Assembly (NCBI GenBank): GCA_023396215.1
Contig: JAEWWW010000109.1
Location: 1-6,566 of the forward strand
Source: Bacillota bacterium
GTDB taxonomy: Bacteria > Bacillota > Clostridia > Oscillospirales > Ruminococcaceae
Reading direction: 5' to 3'
DNA: 6,566 nt
Part shown: one piece after another, positions 1 through 5,875 of the stretch
Layout: the number at the start of each line of letters is the position of its first letter
Numbering within the stretch: position 1 is the stretch's first letter
Program-made: the position numbers and the translations under genes
The notes under the pieces: model-generated
Seen by the model: the letters and a program-made list of their open reading frames with translations, nothing else
Database searches by the model: none
What the model was told of the DNA's origin: nothing

Positions 1-80
1 TGTGTGGGGGAACCGCAGGTTCCTACCACACGTCGAGCGAGCAGAGCGAGCGGAGAACCCGCCCGCAGGCGGCCAGGTAA
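1..80. repeat. 80-bp hairpin-rich direct repeat, copy 1 (may extend left)
   Basis: This matches 157-236 at 79 of 80 positions, the single difference being T78 versus C234. It begins at the first base of the window, so the left boundary is unknown. It holds an imperfect hairpin (TGTGG-G-GGAACC, loop GCA, GGTTCC-TA-CCACA), a purine-rich stretch with GAGCGAG twice, and a second hairpin (CCGCC, loop CGCA, GGCGG). It is open in one plus frame, but I see no start signal or protein-like composition, so I read it as a non-coding intergenic repeat rather than a gene. Confidence 0.85.
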
Positions 81-156
81 AGAAAAGCGTTTCATCAGGT
101 TGCCATTCTCAGTAAAAATGGTTGTGCAAGCTTTCCACTTTGAAAGGGAGGGGGCG

Positions 157-236
157 TGTGTGGGGGAACCGCAGGTTCCTACCACACGTCGAGCGAGCAG
201 AGCGAGCGGAGAACCCGCCCGCAGGCGGCCAGGCAA
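157..236. repeat. 80-bp hairpin-rich direct repeat, copy 2
   Basis: This is the second copy, offset exactly 156 bp from the first. The 76 bp between the copies (81-156) are not repeated after this copy, so only the 80-bp core is duplicated within the window. The copy ends where the A-rich side of the tRNA operon terminator begins. It has the same two potential stem-loops as copy 1. Dispersed GC-rich stem-loop repeats next to tRNA operons are common in bacteria, but I cannot name this family. Confidence 0.87.
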
Positions 237-265
237 ATAAAAAACACCCCAACGGGGTGCTTTTT
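235..265 (-). terminator. Intrinsic terminator of the tRNA operon
   Basis: On the minus strand a stem CACCCC, loop GTT, GGGGTG is followed by TTTTTTATTT. It lies just 3' of the CCA end of tRNA-Gln, where the tRNA operon should stop. The other strand also carries a T-run (261-265), so it could act in both directions. Confidence 0.85.
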
Positions 266-268
266 ATT

Positions 269-344
269 TGGCTGGGCTGGATGGATTTGAACCATCGGAA
301 TGCAGGAGTCAAAGTCCTGTGCCTTACCGCTTGGCGACAGCCCA
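269..344 (-). tRNA. tRNA-Gln(UUG)
   Basis: The minus strand folds into a full cloverleaf of 76 nt with encoded CCA. The acceptor stem TGGGCTG pairs with CAGCCCA, the discriminator is G, the anticodon stem CAGGA pairs with TCCTG, and the loop CTTTGAC gives anticodon TTG. The T-arm carries TTCAAAT. It decodes CAA and, by wobble, CAG. It is the last gene of a four-tRNA transcript and has no promoter of its own that I can see, so it depends on read-through past the hairpin at 353-383. Confidence 0.96.
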
Positions 345-352
345 ATATAAAT

Positions 353-383
353 ATCACCCAACCCGCGCCGCGGGCCGGGTGAT
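353..383 (-). other. Strong GC-rich stem-loop between tRNA-His and tRNA-Gln
   Basis: ATCACCC (353-359) pairs with GGGTGAT (377-383), and inside it CCCGCG (362-367) pairs with CGCGGG (369-374), with the innermost pairs opening to form the loop. In the tRNA transcript the stem is followed by ATTTATATT, which is only weakly U-rich. It could be a processing signal, a spacer that keeps the tRNAs apart while folding, or a leaky terminator. Confidence 0.7.
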
Positions 384-397
384 GTTGCTTATAAAAA

Positions 398-474
<77 letters not shown>

Positions 475-481
475 CATGTTT

Positions 482-558
482 TGGCGCGCCAGAAGGGATT
501 CGAACCCCTGGCCTACTGCTTAGAAGGCAGTTGCTCTATCCGACTGAGCTACTGGCGC
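482..558 (-). tRNA. tRNA-Arg(UCU)
   Basis: A 77-nt cloverleaf with encoded CCA. The acceptor stem GCGCCAG pairs with CTGGCGC and the discriminator is G. The anticodon stem ACTGC pairs with GCAGT, and the loop CTTCTAA gives anticodon TCT. The T-loop is TTCGAAT. It reads AGA and, by wobble, AGG. It is the second gene of the operon, 25 nt after tRNA-Gly. Confidence 0.96.
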
Positions 559-583
559 ACAACGTCTTGTCGCTAAATGTTGC

Positions 584-657
<74 letters not shown>

Positions 658-689
658 ATAAGACCCGCCTAACGCAAGCGACGGATTAT

Positions 690-718
690 ATTTTACCAAA
701 CCTTCCTCCTATTGTCAA
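690..718 (-). promoter_or_regulatory. Sigma-A-type promoter of the tRNA operon
   Basis: On the minus strand a perfect -35 TTGACA (713-718) is separated by 17 bp from a -10 TAAAAT (690-695). Transcription should start near 683 and reach tRNA-Gly after about 25 nt. No other promoter is visible between the four tRNAs. Confidence 0.88.
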
Positions 719-946
719 CCGTTTTGGCAGCCTCACCGCAAATATTGTTCCAGCGTGTTTTTTCTGCAAAGGCCCCATACAAATTGGTTTTGTTCCGAAC
801 CCGCGCAGCCATGTCAGCATTGAGAAACAAGGCCACCCGCAGCCCCCGGCAGGCCGAAGCGGCGTTGCCGTTCGCAGCCGGGAGTTGCTTTTGCAGCTTC
901 TCCAGATGTGTGCTCTATCTGTGACAGGAGCACTGATTGCCATACA
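719..946. other. Intergenic region between selO and the tRNA promoter, with stem-loops
   Basis: I see no convincing gene here. Open frames on both strands lack ribosome binding sites and protein-like composition, and one runs through the tRNA promoter. Two structures stand out. At 845-882 CCCGGC pairs with GCCGGG around an inner GCCG-AAG-CGGC stem. At 910-933 GTGCTC pairs with GAGCAC around an inner CTG-TGA-CAG. Neither is followed by a U-run in the selO direction, so no clear selO terminator is present. Confidence 0.5.
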
Positions 947-2416
947 TCAGGTGCCACAAAAGGTTCTGTAGCAGCCCTGCTCCTTGGGTGGAGCGGCGTA
1001 CCCGGCCTGCTCCGGGGTATGGGCATAGGGGTCGGAGAGCGCCTCCAGCAGCCGTTCCATTACGCTGTAATCGTTATGGCTCACCGCCGCCTCCAGCGCC
1101 TCCTCCACCCGGTGGTTGCGGGGGATGACCGCCGGGTTGGCCTTTTTCATCAGGCCGATGAGGTGATCTGTATCGACGGGCTGGCGCTCCAGCCGCGCCT
1201 TCCACTGGCGGTGCCATTGGGCAAGCCCCGGCCGCTCCTCCAACGCCATGTCCTCAGCATTATCAAAGGTCAGCGCGACAAAGGTGTTGGTGTAATCCAG
1301 CTTGAACCGGTGCATCAAATCCAGCAGGGTTTCTATCAGCGCGGCGTCTGCGGCTTCCTCGGTCACCAGCCCCAGCTTGGCCCGCATGCCAGCCAGCCAA
1401 CTGTTTTGATACAGCCCGCCAAAGCCGTCCAGCGTCTCTTGGGCAAGGCGCAGGGCCTCGTCGCTTTCGGGGTGGAGCAACGGCAGCAGCGTTTCTGCGA
1501 ACCGGGCAAGGCCCCACGCCGCCATATAGGGCTGGTTGCCATAGGCGTACCGCCCCTGCTGGTCTATCGAGCTGAACACCGTTTCAGGGTTATAGGTATC
1601 CATGAAGGCGCAGGGGCCATAATCGATGGTTTCGCCGCAGATTAAGATATTGTCGGTATTCATCACGCCATGCACAAAGCCCACCAACTGCCATTTGGCC
1701 ACAAGCATCGCCTGCCGCCGGATGACCTCCCTTAACAGGCCAAGGTACCGGTTATCCTCACCGGCGGCCTGTGCAAAATGCCGCTGCAGCGTGTAGTCGG
1801 CCAGCCTTTGCAGGTCGTCGGTGCTGCCATACTGTGCGGCAAACTGAAAGGTGCCAACCCGGATATGGCTGGAGGCCACCCGCACCAGCACCGCGCCGGG
1901 CAGCACGGTTTCGCGGTACACAGGCTCGCCGGTCGCCACCACCGCGAGGCTTTGGGTGGTTTCGACGCCCAGCCCCCGCATCGCTTCGCTGATGATATAT
2001 TCCCGCAGCATCGGGCCGAGGGCGGCCTTTCCGTCCCCGCCGCGGGAGTAGGGGGTTCTGCCCGAGCCCTTGAGCTGGATATCATATCTGCCGCCATCGG
2101 GGGTTATCTGCTCCCCCAGCAGCAGGGCCCTGCCGTCGCCCAGCATGGTGAAATGGCCGAACTGGTGCCCCGCATAAGCCTGTGCGATGGGCTGCGCGCC
2201 CGCGGGCAGGCGGTTGCCGCAGAGCAAGGCGGCGCCCTCCTCACTCTGCAAAGCCTGCGCCTCCAGCCCCAGAGCGGCCGCCAGCCTTGTGTTCAGCTTT
2301 ACCAGCCGCGGTTCCTTCACCGGGGCGGGCGGCTGCTTGGTATAAAAGATTTCCGACAGGTCTGTGTAGCTGTTCTCCAGCCGCCACCCGGCCTGATTTT
2401 CATTCGTGCTTGGCAT
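947..2416 (-). CDS. selO: SelO/YdiU family protein adenylyltransferase (AMPylase)
   Basis: This protein of 489 residues matches the usual bacterial SelO length. SelO has a protein-kinase fold that binds ATP in a flipped orientation and transfers AMP to Ser, Thr or Tyr of proteins, with a role in redox stress. Visible family motifs are YAGHQFG (81-87), LGDGRA (92-97), LKGSGRTPYSRGGDG (115-129), SHIRVGTF (183-190), HGVMNTDN (249-256), DYGP (265-268) and IPRNHRVEEAL (431-441). Lys116, Glu139, Arg179, Asp255, Asn256 and Asp265 fall at a constant offset of three from the catalytic and metal-binding residues I recall for Pseudomonas SelO. The C-terminus is FCGT, with Cys487 third from the end, the site of the redox Cys or selenocysteine. 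I chose the ATG at 2416 because GAGGTG lies 10 nt upstream; an in-frame GTG at 2461 has no such site. Confidence 0.95.
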   Translation of the reverse strand: MPSTNENQAGWRLENSYTDLSEIFYTKQPPAPVKEPRLVKLNTRLAAALGLEAQALQSEEGAALLCGNRLPAGAQPIAQAYAGHQFGHFTMLGDGRALLLGEQITPDGGRYDIQLKGSGRTPYSRGGDGKAALGPMLREYIISEAMRGLGVETTQSLAVVATGEPVYRETVLPGAVLVRVASSHIRVGTFQFAAQYGSTDDLQRLADYTLQRHFAQAAGEDNRYLGLLREVIRRQAMLVAKWQLVGFVHGVMNTDNILICGETIDYGPCAFMDTYNPETVFSSIDQQGRYAYGNQPYMAAWGLARFAETLLPLLHPESDEALRLAQETLDGFGGLYQNSWLAGMRAKLGLVTEEAADAALIETLLDLMHRFKLDYTNTFVALTFDNAEDMALEERPGLAQWHRQWKARLERQPVDTDHLIGLMKKANPAVIPRNHRVEEALEAAVSHNDYSVMERLLEALSDPYAHTPEQAGYAAPPKEQGCYRTFCGT

Positions 2417-2443
2417 ATTTGCGCCCCACCTCACCTTTAGGCT

Positions 2444-2463
2444 AAAAAAGCGTGTTCCCACGC
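2444..2463 (-). terminator. Terminator-like hairpin just upstream of the selO ribosome binding site
   Basis: On the minus strand GCGTG, loop GGAA, CACGC is followed by TTTTTT. The five-pair stem is short but GC-rich, with a GNRA-type loop. It ends 6 nt before the AAGGTGAGG of selO. It could be a second stop for the gene upstream, or an attenuator if selO transcription starts near 2475. Confidence 0.5.
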
Positions 2464-2481
2464 GGTTTTGTTTTCTGTGTT

Positions 2482-2487
2482 ATCATA
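2482..2487 (-). promoter_or_regulatory. Possible -10 element for selO
   Basis: TATGAT on the minus strand lies between the terminator of the preceding gene and selO. No good -35 is found at 15-18 bp, because that position falls in the terminator stem (best match GCGGTT), so the call is weak. Confidence 0.25.
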
Positions 2488-2499
2488 CCCTTAATTCAC

Positions 2500-2526
2500 A
2501 AAAAAACCGCCTGCACGCAGGCGGTT
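2500..2526 (-). terminator. Intrinsic terminator after the four-helix membrane protein
   Basis: On the minus strand a nine-pair perfect stem AACCGCCTG / CAGGCGGTT closes a CGTG loop and runs into TTTTTTT. It lies 5 nt after the stop codon of the gene at 2532-3077. Confidence 0.92.
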
Positions 2527-2531
2527 CAGTC

Positions 2532-3077
2532 TTAAAATTCGTCTTCCTGGTCGTCCCAGTCATCGCCGGCGCGGATGGTATCGGGCAGGGTAAACAGCCC
2601 CCAACGGCGGAAGAAGTAGAGTCCCTGATAAAACACCACCATCAACAGCGCGATGGCCAGCAGCAGCGAAAGGCTCTGCTCGGTTAGCCCAAAGGGCAGT
2701 TGCGAGGGCTGCGTCATGGATATCATCTTCTCGGGCATCATCCCCGGCATCATGGCGTCCATCTCGGTTGGGGCGGCAGTGGGGAAAAGCGGGAGAAAGC
2801 CCCAAGCCAGAAACACCAGCATTAGCGCCATGTTCAGCACGAAGGCGGTACGGTCAAGATAGTATGTAAGCAGGGTGCAGAGCCACGAGAGCAGGCAGGC
2901 CGCCAGTGAGATGCCGTAGTCCACCCAGCCCGGAGAGGGCGCAAGGATGTGGGAGGATATAAACTTCCATGTTAAAAATGCGCTCATCAGCGGCAGCACC
3001 ACCGTCACATAGGTCTTTAGCCACCCGGTGGAAAGCTTGCGGTATGCCGACAGCTTGCGTTCAAAAATCTCAAACAT
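2532..3077 (-). CDS. Four-helix membrane protein of unknown function with a Met-rich loop
   Basis: I do not recognise this protein of 181 residues. Its likely membrane helices are at about 23-40, 54-73, 78-98 and 136-156. The basic N-terminus (Lys8, Arg13, Lys14, Lys21) and Arg157-Arg158 after the last helix suggest that both ends are cytoplasmic. The loop between helices 3 and 4 (99-135) would then face outward. That loop holds seven Met in 16 residues (106, 109, 110, 113, 114, 118, 121), a spacing that recalls copper-binding Mets motifs, though this is only a resemblance. The C-terminus is strongly acidic (DDWDDQEDEF). The ATG start is supported by AAAGGAG, 7 nt upstream. The gene ends in a strong terminator and lies 136 bp after the small membrane protein gene. 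I see no promoter between them, so they may be co-transcribed. Confidence 0.88.
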   Translation of the reverse strand: MFEIFERKLSAYRKLSTGWLKTYVTVVLPLMSAFLTWKFISSHILAPSPGWVDYGISLAACLLSWLCTLLTYYLDRTAFVLNMALMLVFLAWGFLPLFPTAAPTEMDAMMPGMMPEKMISMTQPSQLPFGLTEQSLSLLLAIALLMVVFYQGLYFFRRWGLFTLPDTIRAGDDWDDQEDEF

Positions 3078-3213
3078 AATCCTGCTCCTTTGTGTTTGTT
3101 GTGTACCGGTTTGCGATAAAATGTTCGGCCGGGGTTGCCCGTTCCCGGTGCGGTATTAGGATACGGCATGGCAGCTTCGGGGCTGAAAATGCCCGCCGCC
3201 AAAAAAACGCTTC

Positions 3214-3312
3214 TTACTGCTTCTCTTTGAGCGTCAGCACCAGATTGGTAATCTCAAAACCCAGCAAAACAGCGCACAGCGCCAACGAGGCAATGTGAAA
3301 AAACCGCTTCAT
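3214..3312 (-). CDS. 32-residue single-helix membrane protein, unknown function
   Basis: This small open frame encodes a short basic N-terminus (MKRF), one hydrophobic helix at about residues 5-28 that includes Glu20 and Asn23, and a charged end LKEKQ. The frame continues upstream, but the ATG at 3312 is the likely start because AAAGGGGG lies 9 nt before it. A near-consensus promoter on the same strand is centred 66 bp upstream. The promoter, ribosome binding site, helix and stop together make a real small gene likely, although no family is recognised. It diverges from the penicillin-binding protein gene, their starts about 196 bp apart. Alternative: a leader peptide for the membrane protein gene at 2532-3077. 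No strong terminator separates the two. Confidence 0.62.
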   Translation of the reverse strand: MKRFFHIASLALCAVLLGFEITNLVLTLKEKQ

Positions 3313-3363
3313 GGCAGGCTTCCCCCTTTGCGGATAAAGGCTTATTTTTCCACTTATATTAAA

Positions 3364-3392
3364 ATAATAGCACGAAACAGCGGCCAAATCAA
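3364..3392 (-). promoter_or_regulatory. Sigma-A-type promoter for the small membrane protein gene
   Basis: On the minus strand -35 TTGATT (3387-3392), a 17-bp spacer, then -10 TATTAT (3364-3369). The start site would be near 3357, giving a leader of about 45 nt. It probably also serves the membrane protein gene downstream. Confidence 0.72.
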
Positions 3393-3435
3393 CCGCCCCG
3401 CCAGCATCAGTGCGGCCGGTGACCCCCCTGCATAT

Positions 3436-3479
3436 TTTTATTTTGGCGATTATCCCGCCCCTGACTGCCAAAAATAAAA
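3436..3479 (+). promoter_or_regulatory. Inverted repeat upstream of the penicillin-binding protein gene
   Basis: TTTTA-TTTTGGC (3436-3447) and GCCAAAA-A-TAAAA (3467-3479) are complementary apart from one bulged A and are separated by 19 bp. The repeat ends about 14 bp before the ribosome binding site. It may be an operator or an mRNA leader stem. I found no convincing promoter for this gene, which leaves open whether the repeat overlaps it. Confidence 0.45.
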
Positions 3480-3492
3480 GCAGAGAAGCAGA

Positions 3493-3503
3493 AAGGGGAA
3501 GGA
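3493..3503 (+). promoter_or_regulatory. Ribosome binding site that sets the PBP start
   Basis: The purine run AAGGGGAAGGA ends 5 nt before the ATG at 3509. The frame is open further upstream to 3410, but no comparable site precedes earlier starts, and the extra residues would sit ahead of a normal signal anchor. Confidence 0.75.
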
Positions 3504-3508
3504 CGCTC

Positions 3509-5113
3509 ATGAACCGAAGGATGATAGCCGCCTATGCCATTAGCATCGGGCTGCTGGCGGGGACGATGTTCCGGGTCTATTATGTTTCGCAGGGCGATTT
3601 TTTGGCAGAGGCCGCGCTGCGCCAAAGCAGCTACAGCCTTGTGGTGGCCGAGGTGCGGGGCAGCATCTACGACTGCAACATGCAGCCGCTGGTGAATGCG
3701 GAAAAGCGTTTGGTGGGGGCGGTGCTGCCCACCCCGGAATCCGCCGCCGCCCTGCTGGAGGTGGTGCCCAACGAAAGTCGAGAAGCGCTGATGACCATGC
3801 TGGAAGGCGGCAAGCCTTTTTTGTTCCCCCTTGAAACCGACGAGATTTACGCAAACGGCGTGGATATCTTTGAGGTGCCGGTGCGGTATGCACAGCAGCA
3901 GACCGCCGTGCATGTGCTGGGCTATGTGCAGGACGACGGGCGGCAGGGGGTTGCGGGCATCGAAAAAGCCTATGACGAGCTGCTGGGCAGCAGCGGCAAC
4001 CGCTTTGGCCTGCGCTACAACATCGACGCCGCCGGCCACTTTTTCGCCGGGGAATCTCCCCAGCCCATCGGTAGCTACGGCAGCGCGCCCGGCGGGGTGG
4101 TGCTGACGCTGGACAGCCGCATTCAGGCAGCGGCCGAAGAAGCGGTGAAAACCCACGGCATGGAAAAAGGCGCCGTGGTGGTGATGGATATCTACACAGG
4201 GGACATCAAGGCGATGGTCAGCATGCCGCTTTACGACCCTAATAACGTTGCGGCCCAGCTGGAGGACCCGGACGGTCCGTTCCTCAACCGCACGCTGCAC
4301 AGCTACAACGTGGGCTCCAGCTTTAAGCTGGCGGTGGCCGCAGCCGCCCTGCAGCAGGGCATCTCGCCCAGCAAAAGCTACACCTGCACCGGGGAGGTCC
4401 AGGTGGGCGACCAGACCTTCCGCTGCAACCGGGCGGGGGGGCACGGCACAATTGATATGCAGGAGGCGGTAAAGCACTCCTGTAACGCCTATTTCATCTA
4501 TCTGGCCCGCGACGTGGGGGCGGGGGCGGTGCATTCCATCGCCTCTCAGATGGGGTTTGGCACCGCCGCCCAGCTGGCCCCCGAGCTCAAGTCACAGTCG
4601 GGCAACCTGACCGACCTTTCGCTGCTCTCGGGGGGCGAGCTTGCCAACTTTGCCTTTGGGCAGGGCATGCTCACCGCCACCCCGATACAGATTGCGCAGA
4701 TGGTTTCCACCATTGCCAACGGCGGCATGAGCGTCACCCCCCGGCTGGTGGAGGGCGTCACCAAGGATGGTTTGGCCCTCTCTGAAAGCACCCCTGTTTA
4801 CGCCCAGAATCAGGTGCTGCGCAAGCGCACCAGCGATTATCTGCACCAGTTTATGGTCGCCACGGTAGAAAGCGGCAGCGGTACCAACGCAACGCCAAGG
4901 CAGGGTGGGGCGGGGGGCAAAACCGCTTCGGCCCAAACCGGCCAGATGGTGGACGGCAAGGAGATTGTACACGCGTGGTTTGCCGGGTTTTACCCGGCAC
5001 AGGCCCCCCGCTACAGCATTGTGGTGCTGGTGGAGGGCGGGGATTCGGGTGGCCGCGCCTCGGCCCCCATCTTCAAGGATATCGCGGACGCCATCGGGGC
5101 GCTGAAGCCCTGA
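3509..5113 (+). CDS. Class B penicillin-binding protein (D,D-transpeptidase), PBP2/FtsI/SpoVD-like
   Basis: This enzyme of 534 residues should crosslink peptidoglycan stem peptides outside the membrane, in elongation, division or spore cortex synthesis; which one is not clear. A short N-terminus and one helix (about 5-25) anchor it. The dimerisation domain follows (about 48-165), with RGSIYD (50-55) and HVLGYVQDDGRQGVAGIE (135-152). The transpeptidase domain (about 218-530) carries SSFK (Ser270 nucleophile, Lys273), SCN (324-326) and, where KTG is expected, KTA (471-473) within GGKTASAQTG. No PASTA domain follows, and the protein is shorter than typical SpoVD or PBP2. It is the only plus-strand gene here and appears monocistronic. 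The stem-loop at 5152-5175 lies beyond its stop and may end transcription on this strand too, though its T-tract there is short. Confidence 0.95.
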   Translation: MNRRMIAAYAISIGLLAGTMFRVYYVSQGDFLAEAALRQSSYSLVVAEVRGSIYDCNMQPLVNAEKRLVGAVLPTPESAAALLEVVPNESREALMTMLEGGKPFLFPLETDEIYANGVDIFEVPVRYAQQQTAVHVLGYVQDDGRQGVAGIEKAYDELLGSSGNRFGLRYNIDAAGHFFAGESPQPIGSYGSAPGGVVLTLDSRIQAAAEEAVKTHGMEKGAVVVMDIYTGDIKAMVSMPLYDPNNVAAQLEDPDGPFLNRTLHSYNVGSSFKLAVAAAALQQGISPSKSYTCTGEVQVGDQTFRCNRAGGHGTIDMQEAVKHSCNAYFIYLARDVGAGAVHSIASQMGFGTAAQLAPELKSQSGNLTDLSLLSGGELANFAFGQGMLTATPIQIAQMVSTIANGGMSVTPRLVEGVTKDGLALSESTPVYAQNQVLRKRTSDYLHQFMVATVESGSGTNATPRQGGAGGKTASAQTGQMVDGKEIVHAWFAGFYPAQAPRYSIVVLVEGGDSGGRASAPIFKDIADAIGALKP

Positions 5114-5148
5114 GCAGGGGAGTAGAACAGGGCAAACGCCCCGCACAT

Positions 5149-5175
5149 AAAAAAGCCGCCCCGAAGGGCGGCTTT
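5149..5175 (-). terminator. Convergent terminator between the PBP gene and the YczE-like gene
   Basis: A perfect ten-pair stem AAAGCCGCCC / GGGCGGCTTT closes a CGAA loop (TTCG on the minus strand). In the minus direction it runs into TTTTTT and is a strong terminator for the gene at 5198-5875. In the plus direction it is followed only by TTTATAGC, so it would be weaker for the PBP gene. Confidence 0.9.
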
Positions 5176-5197
5176 ATAGCATCTGAAAACGGCGGAG

Positions 5198-5875
5198 TTA
5201 CCGCTCTGAGAGGGCCGCACGGCGGCGAAAGGCCGAAACCCGCGCAACCGTCTGGGAGACGCTCTCATGCCGCAGCTCTTTCACCTCAAACCGCAGCAGC
5301 TTAAAGGTAAACTGCAACACAAACCCAATGCCGAAAACCGATATTACGGTGCCCAGCCCCACCTTTGCGCCCAGCAGCCAGCCCGCCAGCAGTACGCCGC
5401 CCTCTATGATGCCCCGCACAACCCCGATGGGCAGACGATGCAGGCGCTTGCACAGCGCCACCATAAGGGCGTCGCGGGGGCCGCAGCCCAAGGCGGCTCC
5501 GATATAAAAGTAGCTGCCCACCGAGAGGCAGACCTGCCCCGCAAGCATCATCACAACGCCGGGGAGCAGCCCCTGCATCTGGGGCACAAGGCCGGTCATG
5601 GCAATCAGGTCGGTAAACTTGCCCAGCATCAGTGTGTTAAAGATGGTGCCAAAGCCCAGCTTTTCCTTCAGGGCAAAGTCGATGAGTAAAATCACCAGCC
5701 CGGTGAGCACCACCACATCCCCGTAGGAAAGGCCGGTTTTATAAGAAATCCCTATGCTGAAAGCCTCCCATGGGGCGAGGCCGATGTTGGCCTGTATGCC
5801 CAGAAGGCAGCCCAGCGCCGCCAATGAAATGCCCAACAACAGCCGAAACGCTTTTTTGGTATATTCCGCCGCCAT
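5198..5875 (-). CDS. YczE/YyaS/YitT-family integral membrane protein
   Basis: This complete 225-residue membrane protein belongs to the COG2364-type YczE family. The family is widespread in Firmicutes but poorly characterised; YczE itself lies beside sfp in Bacillus and is needed for polyketide production in one species. Typical features are the LGIQANIGLAPWEAFSIG segment (25-42), TGLSYGDV (47-54), the conserved GCGPRDALM (130-138) and the GAKVGLGTVISVFGIGF segment (169-185). About five helices alternate with short loops, and the tail from 196 is soluble and basic (VKELRHES). The ATG at 5875 follows GAGGT, about 7 nt upstream. The gene has its own consensus promoter and its own terminator. 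A close paralogue lies directly upstream at 6113-6566, about 70 percent identical by eye over the shared 150 residues. The transported or sensed molecule is unknown. Confidence 0.92.
   Translation of the reverse strand: MAAEYTKKAFRLLLGISLAALGCLLGIQANIGLAPWEAFSIGISYKTGLSYGDVVVLTGLVILLIDFALKEKLGFGTIFNTLMLGKFTDLIAMTGLVPQMQGLLPGVVMMLAGQVCLSVGSYFYIGAALGCGPRDALMVALCKRLHRLPIGVVRGIIEGGVLLAGWLLGAKVGLGTVISVFGIGFVLQFTFKLLRFEVKELRHESVSQTVARVSAFRRRAALSER

Noticed and set aside
1..236. The two spaced copies as a CRISPR array
   Set aside because: Units of 80 bp with a 76-bp spacer and only two copies do not fit CRISPR repeat lengths, and there are no cas genes in the window.
4..240. A plus-strand open frame spanning both direct repeats, suggesting a repeat protein
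   Set aside because: The frame is shared only because the 156-bp offset is a multiple of three. The repeat is hairpin-rich and non-coding in character, and there is no ribosome binding site.
908..1645. A 245-codon plus-strand open frame opposite selO
   Set aside because: It is antisense to well-conserved selO sequence, including the C-terminal half, and shows no protein family features.
1778..2440. A 220-codon plus-strand open frame opposite the selO N-terminal half
   Set aside because: It is a codon-bias shadow of selO, with low-complexity His/Gln/Arg-rich composition.
2417..2461. The upstream GTG start for selO, adding 15 residues
   Set aside because: No ribosome binding site precedes it, it falls inside the hairpin at 2444-2463, and the ATG at 2416 has GAGGTG at good spacing.
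3017..3202. A 61-codon minus-strand frame between the small gene and the four-helix protein gene
   Set aside because: It overlaps the start of the four-helix protein gene in another frame, lacks a ribosome binding site and has no recognisable features.
3407..4534. A 375-codon open frame on the minus strand opposite the PBP gene
   Set aside because: It is antisense to a clear PBP coding region and is His/Gln/Gly-rich in the way expected from high-GC complementary reading. It has no ribosome binding site or family motifs.
4592..5146. A 184-codon minus-strand open frame at the PBP C-terminal end
   Set aside because: It lies opposite the conserved transpeptidase domain and has no start signal or motifs.
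5267..5689. A 140-codon plus-strand frame opposite the left YczE-like gene
   Set aside because: It is antisense to a clear membrane protein gene, with His/Gln/Ala-rich shadow composition.
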